Source of the DNA: an uncultured Clostridia bacterium
GTDB lineage: Bacteria; Bacillota; Clostridia; TANB77; UBA1234
Assembly (NCBI GenBank): GCA_934132775.1
Contig: CAKPAA010000004.1
Coordinates: 1-64,000, forward strand
DNA: 64,000 nt
Reading direction: 5' to 3'
Part shown: positions 8,906 to 18,191 of the stretch, in pieces
Position numbering within the stretch: position 1 is the stretch's first letter
Layout: each line of letters starts with the position of its first letter
Made by a program: the position numbers and the translations under genes
Notes under the pieces: generated by a model
Told to the model about the DNA's origin: nothing
Seen by the model: only the letters and a program-made list of their open reading frames with translations
Database searches by the model: none

Positions 8906-10306
8906 TTATTTAATATTGAAATCCTTCATATCAAAGCCCTTTATATTAAGCTTTTCAATTTCCTCAGGCTTTTGGTTTCTAAGCATACCTTTCATAAATC
9001 TCTTCATAGAGCCTTTATTAGACATCATACTCTTCACAACAGCTTTTGTATCATTATACTGTTTAATTAGCTTATTAACCTCTTGCACTGTCGTTCCAGC
9101 GCCATCCGCAATTCTTCTTCTTCTCTTGCCATTCAAAATATCTGGATCTTCTCTTTCCTCTGCCGTCATAGATTGAATAATAGCCTCAGCTCTTGTAAAC
9201 TGTTTCTCATCAATTTTCGCTTCTTCAATAGCCTTAGAATTTACGCCAATCATAGAAAGAATAGATTTAAAAGAACCCATTTTTCTAATTTGCTTCAATT
9301 GATCCAAATAATCTTGCAAAGTAAATCTTTGCTTTCTTAAATTTTGTTCAATCTTCTCAGCAGTCTCAATATCAAACTCTTCTTCAGCTTTCTCTATTAA
9401 AGTAAGCATATCTCCCATACCCAAAATTCTTGTTGCCATTCTATCAGGGTGGAAAACTTCAATATCATTCATCTTTTCGCCAGTACCAGAAAACTTAATA
9501 GGCTTTCCAGTAATAGCCTTAACAGAAAGTGCAGCACCACCACGAGTATCACCATCAAGTTTTGTAAGAGCAACACCATCAATGCCAAGTTGTTCATTAA
9601 AACTTTGAGCAACATTAACAGCATCTTGACCAGTCATTGCATCAACAACAAGCAAAATCTCGTGAGGTTTAACACTAGACTTCAATCTTTTAAGCTCTTC
9701 CATAAGCTCTTCATCAATATGAAGTCTACCAGCAGTATCTATAATAACAACATCATTAAGCTTTGAATTAGCTTCTTTCAAAGCTCTCGAAGAAATATCA
9801 ACAACATCCTTAGTATTCCTATCAGCAAAAACAGGAATATTAAGTTGCTTACCAATAACCTCCAATTGGTCAATAGCAGCAGGTCTATAAACATCACAAG
9901 CAACAAGCAACGGTTTCTTACCTTGCTTTCTAAGCATATTAGCAAGTTTACCAGACATAGTCGTCTTACCAGAACCTTGAAGACCAACCATCATAATAAT
10001 AGTTGGAGGATTAGAAGAGATATTAAGCTTAGCCTCCTCACTTCCTAACAACTCAACAAGTTCTTCGTGAACAACCTTAACAACTTGTTGACCAGGTGTC
10101 AAACTCTTTAAAACATCTTGTCCCAAAGCCTTTTCGTCGATTTTAGCAGTAAAATCCTTAACAATCTTATAGTTTACGTCAGCTTCAAGCAAAGCCAACT
10201 TAACCTCTCTTGTAATTTCTTTAACATCACTTTCAGTAACACGAGCCTTGCCTTTAAGCTTAGCAAGTATATCTTGAAGTTTATTACTTAAATTTTCAAA
10301 AGCCAC
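8906..10306 (-). CDS. ffh: Signal recognition particle GTPase Ffh
   Basis: A 466-residue SRP54 protein. It has an N domain, then a G domain with G1 GLQGSGKTT near residue 107, DTAGRLHIDEEL near 190 and TKLDGDTRGGAA near 247, and a methionine-rich M domain at the C-terminus (MGSFKSILSMIG, MTAEEREDPDI, RRRRIADGAG). It binds SRP RNA and signal peptides and docks with FtsY. It follows ylxM by 13 bases. No SRP RNA gene is seen nearby. Confidence 0.98.
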   Translation of the reverse strand: MAFENLSNKLQDILAKLKGKARVTESDVKEITREVKLALLEADVNYKIVKDFTAKIDEKALGQDVLKSLTPGQQVVKVVHEELVELLGSEEAKLNISSNPPTIIMMVGLQGSGKTTMSGKLANMLRKQGKKPLLVACDVYRPAAIDQLEVIGKQLNIPVFADRNTKDVVDISSRALKEANSKLNDVVIIDTAGRLHIDEELMEELKRLKSSVKPHEILLVVDAMTGQDAVNVAQSFNEQLGIDGVALTKLDGDTRGGAALSVKAITGKPIKFSGTGEKMNDIEVFHPDRMATRILGMGDMLTLIEKAEEEFDIETAEKIEQNLRKQRFTLQDYLDQLKQIRKMGSFKSILSMIGVNSKAIEEAKIDEKQFTRAEAIIQSMTAEEREDPDILNGKRRRRIADGAGTTVQEVNKLIKQYNDTKAVVKSMMSNKGSMKRFMKGMLRNQKPEEIEKLNIKGFDMKDFNIK

Positions 10307-10319
10307 TTAAAAAACTCCT

Positions 10320-10625
10320 TTATATCAAATTCATTAAACTATCTTTAATGTTTTTGTCATTTATCCTTTTAGTAATTTCCAATATCACTTCATCACGTTC
10401 AAGTTTCTCTTTCAAAAGCCCAAGCTTTTCTTCAATATCAAAAAGCCTATTTTCAGCATCAATCAAACTCTTCCTAACGCCTTGACGAGTAATATTCAAT
10501 TCTTCTGCAATCTCGCTCAATGATAAGTTTTGATTATAATACAAGTCAATAACATCCTGTTGCTTATCAGTAAGCAATTTTCCATACATTTCGAGCAACA
10601 TACTTATATGAACACTTTTCTCCAT
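10320..10625 (-). CDS. ylxM: YlxM/p13-family putative DNA-binding regulator
   Basis: A 101-residue protein with a sigma-70-region-4-like helix-turn-helix (LTDKQQDVIDLYYNQNLSLS, then EIAEELNITRQGVRKSL). YlxM is the standard first gene of the SRP operon in Gram-positive bacteria and is thought to modulate SRP. A good AGGAGGGT site precedes the ATG, and a consensus promoter lies immediately upstream. Confidence 0.93.
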   Translation of the reverse strand: MEKSVHISMLLEMYGKLLTDKQQDVIDLYYNQNLSLSEIAEELNITRQGVRKSLIDAENRLFDIEEKLGLLKEKLERDEVILEITKRINDKNIKDSLMNLI

Positions 10626-10650
10626 ACGTACCCTCCTGTAAACCTAGAAT

Positions 10651-10679
10651 AGTTTACACTGGATTTACGAATTTGTCAA
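10651..10679 (-). promoter_or_regulatory. Sigma-A promoter of the ylxM-ffh-rplS operon
   Basis: On the minus strand, a TTGACA -35 box is followed by a 17-base spacer and a TAAACT -10 box, about 26 bases before the ylxM start. Confidence 0.8.
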
Positions 10680-10730
10680 GTAAAAAGTACAAATTCATAA
10701 AAATAGCCCAAAAACTCAAAATATATCTCA

Positions 10731-10765
10731 AAAACCCAGCTAGCACACAAAACTAACTGGGTTTT
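10731..10765 (-). terminator. Terminator, probably of feoA-feoB
   Basis: The inverted repeat AAAACCCAG / CTGGGTTTT has a 17-base loop. The A/T flanks allow termination in either direction. It lies downstream of feoB and just upstream of the ylxM promoter. The bases between it and feoB (10766-10972) hold only very short frames, one of 16 codons with a GAGGAG site, and nothing I can identify. Confidence 0.65.
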
Positions 10766-10972
10766 AATATGATTTTGTTTCAAATGACGACAAACAACAA
10801 TTTTTAAAAAATAATTACACAAATTTCAGAGTACAAAAAATACACGCATGCAAATAAAAAAGACTAGCTAAGCATCACCAATTCATTTAAGTTTTATATA
10901 AAGCTCAAGCAGCAAAATTTCAGTTAGCCTCATAACTCTCCTCAATATAATTCATAACATTCAACTAAAATC

Positions 10973-12827
10973 TCACACTATCAGCCCACTTATAGCCGTA
11001 ATCAACATACAAGCTAATATTCCGCAAATAGTAGGAAGAGCTATTCCGATCAGTGTCCACTTCCAACTTTTCGTCTCTTTAAGCATCGTCAAACACGTTG
11101 TTGAGCAAGGCCAGTGCATCAAAGAAAAAATTATTGTACATATTGCAGTATTCCAAGTCCAACCATTAGCAATTAAAATCTCTTTCAATTCTACCAAATT
11201 ATCCATGGGCACCAATTCACCAGAGGCAGTATATGCCATAATTGCAATAGGTATAACAATCTCATTAGCAGGAAAACCAAGTATAAAAGCAGTCAATATA
11301 ACTCCATCTAGCCCCATAAGCCTAGCAAAAGGGTCAAAGAAATCAGTTATATATCTAAGTAACGAAATATCCGAAACATTTATATTTGCAAGTAACCATA
11401 TCACTATTCCTGCCGGCAAAGCCACAACCACGGCTCTCCCAAGCACATACAAAGTTCTATCAAATATAGAACGCACTATTGTGCTGCCTATCTTTGGAGC
11501 TCTATACGGTGGCAATTCTAACGTAAATGATGACGGTTGACCTTTAAGCACCGTCTTGGATAAAATTTTTGATGACACAAAAGTCATAAAAATTCCAAGC
11601 ATAACCGCACTTAGCATAATTAGCACACCAACTATTGAAGAAAATGCACCTGTACTTTTTTCAATAAAAAACATAGTTATTATAGAAATCATTGTTGGAA
11701 ATCTTCCGTTACACGGTACAAATGAATTCGTCAATATTGCTATTAGCCTTTCACGTGGTGAATCTATTATTCTTGCACCAGTTACTCCGCAAGCATTACA
11801 GCCAAATCCCATACACATTGTCAAAGCTTGTTTTCCACATGCATTACATTTTCTAAACACTTTATCCATATTAAAAGCTATTCGTGGCAAATATCCCACA
11901 TCTTCAAGCAGTGTAAATAGTGGAAAGAAAATTGCCATTGGTGGAAGCATAACAGCAACAACCCAAGAAAGAACTTTGTATCCTCCGCCGTAATATTACA
12001 TTCGTAAGCATTTCAGGTGCTTTCAAGATTTCAAATATTTCATATAATTTTTCGCCAATAATATTAAAAAAGCTAATTAAAAGCTCTGATGGATAATTAG
12101 CCCCAACTATTGTTATCCAAAATATTACTCCAAGCATAGCTAGCATTATTGGTACTCCAGTTAATTTATTAGTTAGTATCTTATCTATTTTTCTATCTCT
12201 ATTAGCATAATTTTTATTTTCAAAAATAACAACTTCTTTTGATATTTCCTCTGCTCTTTTTATATAATTTACAGTCTGTTCAGACATATCTAATTTACTT
12301 GATTTAACAGTTAAAACTTTTTTATTACTTTTTTCAAAACTTAATATAGCTTCTTGTAGTTCTTTTAGCCCCAATTTTTTTCGTGCACACACTGGAATAA
12401 CTGAAACCCCAAGTAATTTTGAAAGTCTGTTATAATCAATTTTAATTTTCTTTTTCTTGGCTTCGTCTATTAAGTTTACACAAACTATAACGTTTTTTGT
12501 TATGTCCAACACCTGCAAAACTAAATTTAAATTTCTTTCCAAACACACAGCATCACAAACTATTACTATTCCGTCATATTTTTCTTTACAAATAAAGTCT
12601 CTTGTTACCTCCTCTTCTTTTGAATGAGACACCAATGAATATGTACCAGGAAGGTCGCATATTTCAACCTTCTTGTTTTTATACTCAAACTCTCCAAACG
12701 CACTTTCAACAGTTTTGCCAGGCCAATTTCCAGTGTGTTGTTTCATTCCTGTTAATGCGTTAAAAACAGTGCTTTTGCCAACATTAGGATTTCCAACCAA
12801 CCCCATTTTTATTTTGCCATCTTGCAT
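10973..12827 (-). CDS. feoB: Ferrous iron transporter FeoB, needs +1 shift at CGG
   Basis: FeoB is the membrane Fe(II) permease with an N-terminal G-protein domain. The first 279 codons hold GLVGNPNVGKSTVFNAL (G1), DLPGTYSL (G3), NLIDE (G4) and the first membrane segment. The zero frame then reads TTA CGG CGG AGG and ends 28 codons later. Dropping the C of the first CGG (11988-11990) gives L-GGGYKVLSWVV and the whole permease: MLPPMAIFFPLFTLLEDVGY, CGKQALTMCMGFGCNACG and the later helices, ending at 10973. The total of about 617 residues is normal for the family. It directly follows feoA (TAA ATG). The +1 junction, not a broken gene, is the simplest reading because every domain is intact on both sides. 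Confidence 0.85.
11988..11990 (-). other. CGG +1 recoding site, feoB
   Basis: The zero-frame codons are TTA CGG CGG. Skipping the first C gives GGC GGA GGA TAC and the permease frame. Confidence 0.65.
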
Positions 12828-13059
12828 TTAAAAATTCACCTCATCTATATCAATAAATTTCGCATCCTCATTTCTTATTGCTATAACAGCACCTCTAATC
12901 AAATACGCTTTTGGATCGTTACTAGGACTTTTTAGCACACATTCCACATTTGTTCCGTTAATCACACCAATATCCAAAAGCCTTTGATACAAGTTTGAGA
13001 GTTGGTCCACGCACGAAACAACACCGCTTTTCACCAACTTTCAATTTATCTAATGTCAT
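12828..13059 (-). CDS. feoA: Ferrous iron transport protein FeoA, needs +1 shift at CGG
   Basis: A small SH3-like protein that regulates or assists FeoB. The true start is the ATG at 13059, with GGGAAGTGAAG upstream, giving MTLDKLKVGEK. The next zero-frame codon is CGG (13024-13026). Skipping its C continues GVVSCVDQLSNLYQRLLDIG, then VINGTNVECV, matching the FeoA pattern of GExGxV followed by RLxxxGxxxGxxV. The total is about 76 residues, the usual size. A GTG at 13037 could give a shorter product without the shift but would lose the first strand and lacks a good binding site. feoB starts on the base after the stop codon. Confidence 0.85.
13024..13026 (-). other. CGG +1 recoding site, feoA
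   Basis: The context is GAA AAG CGG TGT. Reading GGT after AAG restores the conserved Gly of the FeoA GEKG turn. Confidence 0.65.
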
Positions 13060-13143
13060 TTCTTCACTTCCCTTTTGTTTTTCATACTAAATCTTATGTT
13101 TTTTTGTTTTATATTGTTACTGCAAATTTTATATCATTAGTTG

Positions 13144-13172
13144 TTTACAGCCGTTATTTTTTGATATAAAAT
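13144..13172 (+). promoter_or_regulatory. Promoter of the tsaE operon
   Basis: TTTACA, a 17-base spacer and TAAAAT lie about 40 bases before the tsaE start. Confidence 0.65.
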
Positions 13173-13211
13173 ATCAAATGTATGAGAGTAGTTATATATT
13201 AGAAAGGATTT

Positions 13212-13688
13212 TTGAATTATATGTTTAGCATTACTACTAATTCAGCAAACGAAACTCTTGAAATCGGCAAAAAAATGGCACCTTATTTAAACAAAGGAGA
13301 TGTTATTGTTTTGCTTGGAGATTTGGGGGCAGGAAAAACCTTGTTTGTTTCCGGTTTGCTTGATTTTTATAATAAAAAAGAAGAAGCATCTAGCCCAACT
13401 TTTACAATTGTCAATGAATACGATTTGATAGATGACCTAAAACTATTTCACTTTGATGTTTACAGATTAGAATCTTCTGACGAATTCTTAGCAATTGGTG
13501 GAGATGAATTCTTTGAAAAAGGAATCTGTGTTATTGAGTGGGGTGACAAAATTTCGGATGTTATTCCGAAAGATGCACTAATCATTAAAATTGAAAAAGA
13601 TGTAGATGATATAAACAAAAGAACAATTTGCTTTAATTCATCTAGTAATAAATACGATAATTTGATTAAGGAGGTTACTTCAAAATGA
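13212..13688 (+). CDS. tsaE: tRNA t6A biosynthesis ATPase TsaE
   Basis: A 158-residue P-loop protein with GDLGAGKTLFVSGLL near residue 36, SSPTFTIVNEY, and HFDVYRLE. TsaE energises the TsaBD complex that makes t6A37 on ANN-decoding tRNAs. The start is either the TTG at 13212 or the ATG at 13221; AAAGGA fits the TTG better by spacing. Its stop overlaps the tsaB start by 4 bases. Confidence 0.95.
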   Translation: MNYMFSITTNSANETLEIGKKMAPYLNKGDVIVLLGDLGAGKTLFVSGLLDFYNKKEEASSPTFTIVNEYDLIDDLKLFHFDVYRLESSDEFLAIGGDEFFEKGICVIEWGDKISDVIPKDALIIKIEKDVDDINKRTICFNSSSNKYDNLIKEVTSK

Positions 13689-14398
13689 AAATTCTAGCAC
13701 TTGACACTTCGGGAACTAATTGTAGTGTTTGCATATTAGACGAAGAAAAAGTTATATGCGACTTCAACTTAAGCACAGGCACAACTCACTCACAAACGTT
13801 ACTTCCTATGATTGACACATTAAAGAAGTTTTCAAATATCGATTTAGATGATATAGATGTTTTAGCTTGTAGCATTGGTCCTGGTTCATTTACAGGGCTT
13901 CGTATCGGCATTGCCACAATTAAAGGATTTGCACTTTCACTTAATAAAAAAGTTATTGGTGTTCCAACATTAGTTGGTCTAGCATACAATAATTCATATT
14001 TTGACGGATATATTTGTAGTGTGCTTGATGCAAAGAATAATAACGTTTATGCTGGAATATTTAAATACGAAAATGGCAAGCCTATACTAAAAGACAATTA
14101 TATCACCGATGATGTTGACACTCTAATAAATAAGTTAAAAGAAAAAGATAGCAAAATATTGTTTGTTGGAGATGGAGCCTTGGCATTTAAAGAAAAGTTT
14201 CAAACTGCTTTTGGTGAAAATGCATTTTTTGCACCAATTCACTTAAATAATCAACTTTCATCTTCAATTGCAAAAGCAGCCTTAGATAAAGCTTTGCTTG
14301 GCGAATTTGATGACTATAACACTTTAAATCCATTATACTTAAAGAAATCCCAAGCAGAAAGGGCATTGGAGCAAGATGGAAAAAGTGACAATAAATAA
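13685..14398 (+). CDS. tsaB: tRNA t6A biosynthesis protein TsaB
   Basis: A 237-residue ASKHA-fold protein, the non-catalytic partner of TsaD in t6A synthesis. It opens MKILALDTSGTNCSVCILDE and contains IGPGSFTGLRIGIATIKG, the TsaB signature. It overlaps tsaE by 4 bases, and its last 23 bases overlap the start region of rimI, a usual arrangement for this trio. Confidence 0.95.
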   Translation: MKILALDTSGTNCSVCILDEEKVICDFNLSTGTTHSQTLLPMIDTLKKFSNIDLDDIDVLACSIGPGSFTGLRIGIATIKGFALSLNKKVIGVPTLVGLAYNNSYFDGYICSVLDAKNNNVYAGIFKYENGKPILKDNYITDDVDTLINKLKEKDSKILFVGDGALAFKEKFQTAFGENAFFAPIHLNNQLSSSIAKAALDKALLGEFDDYNTLNPLYLKKSQAERALEQDGKSDNK

Positions 14399-14832
14399 AA
14401 TGTCAATAGATGATTTAGAGCGGAATATATGAAGTTGAAAAAGACTCTTTCCCTATTCCTTGGCCAATTTCATCTTTTGAAGAAGAACTAAAAAATATGT
14501 TTGCAACATATTTAGTCGCAAAAATCGAAGAAAAAGTTGTTGGTTACATTGGACTATGGTTTGTGATGGACGAATGTCACATTACAAACGTTGCAGTACA
14601 TTCAAAGTATAGAAGAAATAAAGTTGCAACACTATTGCTAAATGAATGTTTAAACTTGTGTAAAGAACACGAAACAGCATACATATTGTTAGAAGTTAGA
14701 AAAAGCAATACACCTGCAATAAACTTATATAAAAATTTCGGTTTTAAAGAAGATGCGATAAGAAAAAACTACTATAAAAACCCTGATAATACACACGAAG
14801 ATGCAATAATGATGTCTATGAAATTATACTAA
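14376..14832 (+). CDS. rimI: Ribosomal protein S18 alanine N-acetyltransferase RimI, needs +1 shift at CGG
   Basis: A GNAT enzyme of about 151 residues. The first 15 codons from ATG 14376 read MEKVTINKMSIDDLE (ATG 14400 is an alternative). The next codon is CGG (14421-14423), and the zero frame stops three codons later at TGA. Skipping the C gives GIYEVEKDSFPIPWPISSFE, then NVAVHSKYRRNKVATLLLNE (the acetyl-CoA loop, degenerate RRxKVA) and LEVRKSNTPAINLYKNFGF, all classical RimI motifs. An internal start at 14497 would remove the conserved first helix and the substrate loop SFPxPW, so it is rejected. The position after tsaB agrees. Confidence 0.88.
14421..14423 (+). other. CGG +1 recoding site, rimI
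   Basis: The context is TTA GAG CGG AAT ATA TGA in the zero frame. Skipping the C gives GGA ATA TAT GAA and the RimI frame. Confidence 0.65.
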
Positions 14833-14861
14833 ACAAATTAAAATACAAAGGAGAAAATGTT

Positions 14862-17249
14862 ATGTCAAGAATTAAAGAATTAAGTTACACTCAATTAAAA
14901 AAGACTTGTGATCCTGCTAGTTTTAAATTTAAAACGACAAAAGAATTAGAAGCTTTCAACGGAACAATTGGTCAAGCAAGAGGTATCAAGGCAATGGAAT
15001 TTGGTCTTAATATAGACATAAAAGGCTATAATCTATATCTTGAAGGACCAACAGGTATCGGTAAAACAATTTATGCAAGAAACAAACTAGAAACGCTTGC
15101 AAAAACAAAACCTGTTCCTGATGATTGGTGTTACGTTTATAATTTTGCAAACCCAAATGAACCTGTCGCAATCTCATTGCCAGCAAAAATGGGAAAAGAA
15201 TTCAAAAACGATATGGCACAATTTATTGAAAACATAAAAGTTGAAATAAAAACAGCTTTCAATAATCAAGACTTCGCCACAGAAAAAGCAAATATCGAAA
15301 AAAGCGTTGAAGAAAAGAAAATCAAAATGATAGAAAAACTAAACAAAGATGCTGCAAAACAAGGCTTTGAAATAAAAAACACACCATCTGGAATTTATTT
15401 CTTACCAATGATAAATGGCAAAACATTATCAGAAGATGAATTTAACGCACTTGACGAAGTTACAAAAAATGATTTTGAAAAGCGTTCAGTTGAGATACAA
15501 AAAGAAACAATAGAAGTAATGTCAAAAATAAAAGAACTAGAACGCAAAGCAAATGAAAGAATGAGTTCTTGGCAAAACAATATCGCTCTATTTGCAGTTA
15601 GCATACAAATAAACGAACTTAGAAATAAATATAAAAAGTTTGCAAAAATACAAACTTTCCTAAGAGATGTTCAGAAAGACATATTATCAAACTTATCAGA
15701 ATTTATAGCTGAACCTCAGCAACAGCCACAAATGCCAATGCCTAGAAATGACGTTTTAAAGCCTTGGCAAAAATACCAAGTTAACTTATTTGTAGATAAT
15801 TCTGAATTAGATGGTGCGCCAGTTATTATAGACTCTAACCCATCATATTACAATTTGTTTGGTAAACTTGAATACGAAAACACATATGGAACTTTAAGAA
15901 CAGACTTTACACTTATTAAACCAGGTCTAATCCATAAAGCAAACGGTGGTTACATCGTTTTGCAAGTTAGAGATTTACTTACAAATCCAGTAATTTGGGA
16001 CTCTTTTAAAAGAGTATTACGCACAAAAACTATATATGTAGATACATTAAAAGATTATCAAATGAACACAGTTGCAATAGCTTCTTTAAAACCAGAACCA
16101 ATTCCAGTATCAATAAAAGTATTGTTAATTGGTCCATCAAATGTATATTACCAACTTCTAAATTTTGATGAGGACTTTAAAAAATTATTCAAAGTAAAAG
16201 TTGAATTTGATGAAGAAGCCCCAAGAACTGATGCCAATATGTTTAAAATAGCTCAGTTTATACACAATTTCTGTGAAAAAGAAAAAGCTCCACATTTCAA
16301 TGCTGGTGCTGTTGCAGAAGTGATAGAATATTGCTCACGCTGTGTTGAAAATCAAAACAAACTTTCAACACAACTAAATGATATAACGGAATTACTTGGA
16401 GAAGCTTGCACTTGGGCAAAGATGGACGGCGCAAAAACAGTCACAGCAGCATACGTAAAAAAAGCTGTTATCGAACGTATCGAAAGAATAAATAAATACG
16501 ATCAAAGACTAGTTGAAATGATACAAAACGGAACGATTATGATAGACACAGACGGACAAAAAGTAGGTCAAATAAATGGACTTTCTATAATGAGCATAGG
16601 AGACTATTCATTTGGAAAACCTGCAAAAATAACGGCAAACACATACGTTGGAAAATCAGGAATTGTAAACGTAGAACGTGAAGTAGAATTAAGCGGAACA
16701 TCACATTCAAAAGGTGTTATGATATTAGCAGCATACATTGGTGAAAAATTTGCACAAGAAAGACCACTATCATTAACAGCCAGCTTATGTTTTGAACAAA
16801 TGTACAACGGTGTCGACGGAGACAGTGCATCAAGCACAGAACTATACGCAATACTATCAAGTTTGTCAGATTTGCCAATAAAGCAAAACATAGCTGTAAC
16901 AGGCTCTGTAAACCAAAAAGGAGAAATACAACCAATTGGAGGAGTAACAGACAAAATAGAAGGCTTTTTCAGCATTTGCAAACTACGTGGACTAACTGGC
17001 GAACAAGGTGTAATGATACCATATCAAAACATCAGAAATCTAAACCTAAACGACGAAGTAATAAAAGCAGTAAAAGACGGAATGTTCCACATCTATGCAA
17101 TAAAAAATATTGACGAAGGAATTGAACTTTTAACAGGTGTTCCAGCAGGAAAGAAAAACAAAAACGGTGAATACACAGTAGGAACAGTTAACTATTTAGT
17201 AAATGAAAAATTAAAGAAATACTCATCAAAATCAGAAAGTGAAAAATAA
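14862..17249 (+). CDS. Lon-like ATP-dependent protease (LonB/LonC type)
   Basis: A 795-residue cytoplasmic protease. An N-terminal AAA+ domain has Walker A EGPTGIGKTIY near residue 64, with an inserted coiled coil at 120-270. A second AAA part has DLLTNPVIWDSFKR. The C-terminal S16 protease domain has catalytic Ser in GVDGDSASSTELYA near 651 and Lys in IGGVTDKIEGFF near 694. The architecture matches the Lon-related AAA_32 proteins, not classic Lon: it lacks the LAN substrate domain. It starts 29 bases after rimI with AAAGGAG. No in-frame CGG occurs despite about 17 out-of-frame CGG triplets. Confidence 0.93.
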   Translation: MSRIKELSYTQLKKTCDPASFKFKTTKELEAFNGTIGQARGIKAMEFGLNIDIKGYNLYLEGPTGIGKTIYARNKLETLAKTKPVPDDWCYVYNFANPNEPVAISLPAKMGKEFKNDMAQFIENIKVEIKTAFNNQDFATEKANIEKSVEEKKIKMIEKLNKDAAKQGFEIKNTPSGIYFLPMINGKTLSEDEFNALDEVTKNDFEKRSVEIQKETIEVMSKIKELERKANERMSSWQNNIALFAVSIQINELRNKYKKFAKIQTFLRDVQKDILSNLSEFIAEPQQQPQMPMPRNDVLKPWQKYQVNLFVDNSELDGAPVIIDSNPSYYNLFGKLEYENTYGTLRTDFTLIKPGLIHKANGGYIVLQVRDLLTNPVIWDSFKRVLRTKTIYVDTLKDYQMNTVAIASLKPEPIPVSIKVLLIGPSNVYYQLLNFDEDFKKLFKVKVEFDEEAPRTDANMFKIAQFIHNFCEKEKAPHFNAGAVAEVIEYCSRCVENQNKLSTQLNDITELLGEACTWAKMDGAKTVTAAYVKKAVIERIERINKYDQRLVEMIQNGTIMIDTDGQKVGQINGLSIMSIGDYSFGKPAKITANTYVGKSGIVNVEREVELSGTSHSKGVMILAAYIGEKFAQERPLSLTASLCFEQMYNGVDGDSASSTELYAILSSLSDLPIKQNIAVTGSVNQKGEIQPIGGVTDKIEGFFSICKLRGLTGEQGVMIPYQNIRNLNLNDEVIKAVKDGMFHIYAIKNIDEGIELLTGVPAGKKNKNGEYTVGTVNYLVNEKLKKYSSKSESEK

Positions 17250-17327
17250 TAAAAATTTATGTCAGAGAAGAGTATCTCTCCTAAATGTAATTAAAGACTA
17301 CTAACATTCTAAAATTAAAATAACAAG

Positions 17328-17365
17328 AAGATTCGTTAACTATAAAAGTGCGAATCTTTTTTTTA
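17328..17365 (+). terminator. Terminator after the Lon-like gene
   Basis: The stem AGATTCG / CGAATCT has a 15-base loop and is followed by eight T. Confidence 0.8.
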
Positions 17366-17531
17366 TTATTTATAATCATTTTCTACTTTAATTTTTTAAG
17401 TCTCATATGAAAAAACTTACACACTATTAAAATACAAATATTTTGATAAAACCAACTGGCAATAATAATAAAGACACTTTTATATATAATTGACAAATTT
17501 ACAGCATATAAAAAACTTTTCAAATTTATTC

Positions 17532-17560
17532 TTTACATAATATTTAAAAAGTGCTATACT
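17532..17560 (+). promoter_or_regulatory. Promoter of the 17615 gene
   Basis: TTTACA, a 17-base spacer and TATACT lie about 55 bases upstream of the start. Confidence 0.75.
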
Positions 17561-17614
17561 GTGTCAGTAGCTTTTTTTATTCGTATACCGACTGTTTATT
17601 AGGAGGTTAAAACT

Positions 17615-17998
17615 ATGTTCATTACTAATGCTACTCTGTACATTGAAGAACTTAATGCAAAAGGATTAGTTTGCTTTTGCACCGAATGTGTAGGTGTAGT
17701 TGTGCAATATGCCCCGCCTGGTGTCTTATTCTGGTCTGAACATACGAAGCCTTACTTTGTAGGTAAGGATATTATAACATCTGAACTGCACGACGAAAAA
17801 CATTTGGTGATGGTTCCAATCGCCGAATGTGAAAAAGAAGAAAAAGACGATATCGACTTCGATTGTACTGGCTATGAATTATTCTGTACAAGTCGAAGTG
17901 CCATTCGAATCGTTCCAGTTGAAGGCACTGAGGGTGCTTGGATGGATCTTATCGATTCTTCCATTACCACATTAGATGAAAGAAGAGAAAATAGATAA
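17615..17998 (+). CDS. Uncharacterised 127-residue protein
   Basis: A monocistronic gene with its own promoter, an AGGAGG site 7 bases before ATG, and a terminator. The product is acidic and Cys-containing (GLVCFCTECVGVVVQYAPPG, then an EKEEKDDIDFDCTGYELFC stretch) with no membrane segment. The two CxxC-like groups might bind metal, but the spacing fits no family I know. The strong expression signals suggest a real, well-expressed small protein. Confidence 0.65.
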   Translation: MFITNATLYIEELNAKGLVCFCTECVGVVVQYAPPGVLFWSEHTKPYFVGKDIITSELHDEKHLVMVPIAECEKEEKDDIDFDCTGYELFCTSRSAIRIVPVEGTEGAWMDLIDSSITTLDERRENR

Positions 17999-18005
17999 TC
18001 TTCTA

Positions 18006-18038
18006 CCCCATTGTTTATTTAAAACAATGGGGCTTTTT
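18006..18038 (+). terminator. Terminator after the 17615 gene
   Basis: The stem CCCCATTGTTT / AAACAATGGGG is followed by CTTTTT. Confidence 0.9.
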
Positions 18039-18142
18039 ACTGTAATTTCTACTTTACAAACTTTTTAAGTTAAATAATACAATTAATTTCTTTAAAGCAT
18101 TATTCCTTTCAACATATATAAAATTACTACAAACAGTTTAAT

Positions 18143-18178
18143 AAAAAAGATTCATAACTAAAAGCTACGAATCTTTTT
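18143..18178 (-). terminator. Terminator after the VanW gene
   Basis: The stem AAAAAAGATTC / GAATCTTTTTT has a 15-base loop, and A and T runs flank it on both sides. Confidence 0.75.
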
Positions 18179-18191
18179 TTATTATTTATAT

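Larger units (their letters stand above)
17250..17614. other. Intergenic region between the Lon-like gene and the next gene
   Basis: It holds a terminator at 17328-17365 and the promoter at 17532-17560. The rest is AT-rich without a credible frame. Confidence 0.6.

Noticed and set aside
13024..14423. prfB-like programmed shift with internal Shine-Dalgarno and stop codon
   Set aside because: The six sites do not share a stop codon directly after the shift codon or an internal AGGGGG-type element; only CGG is common.
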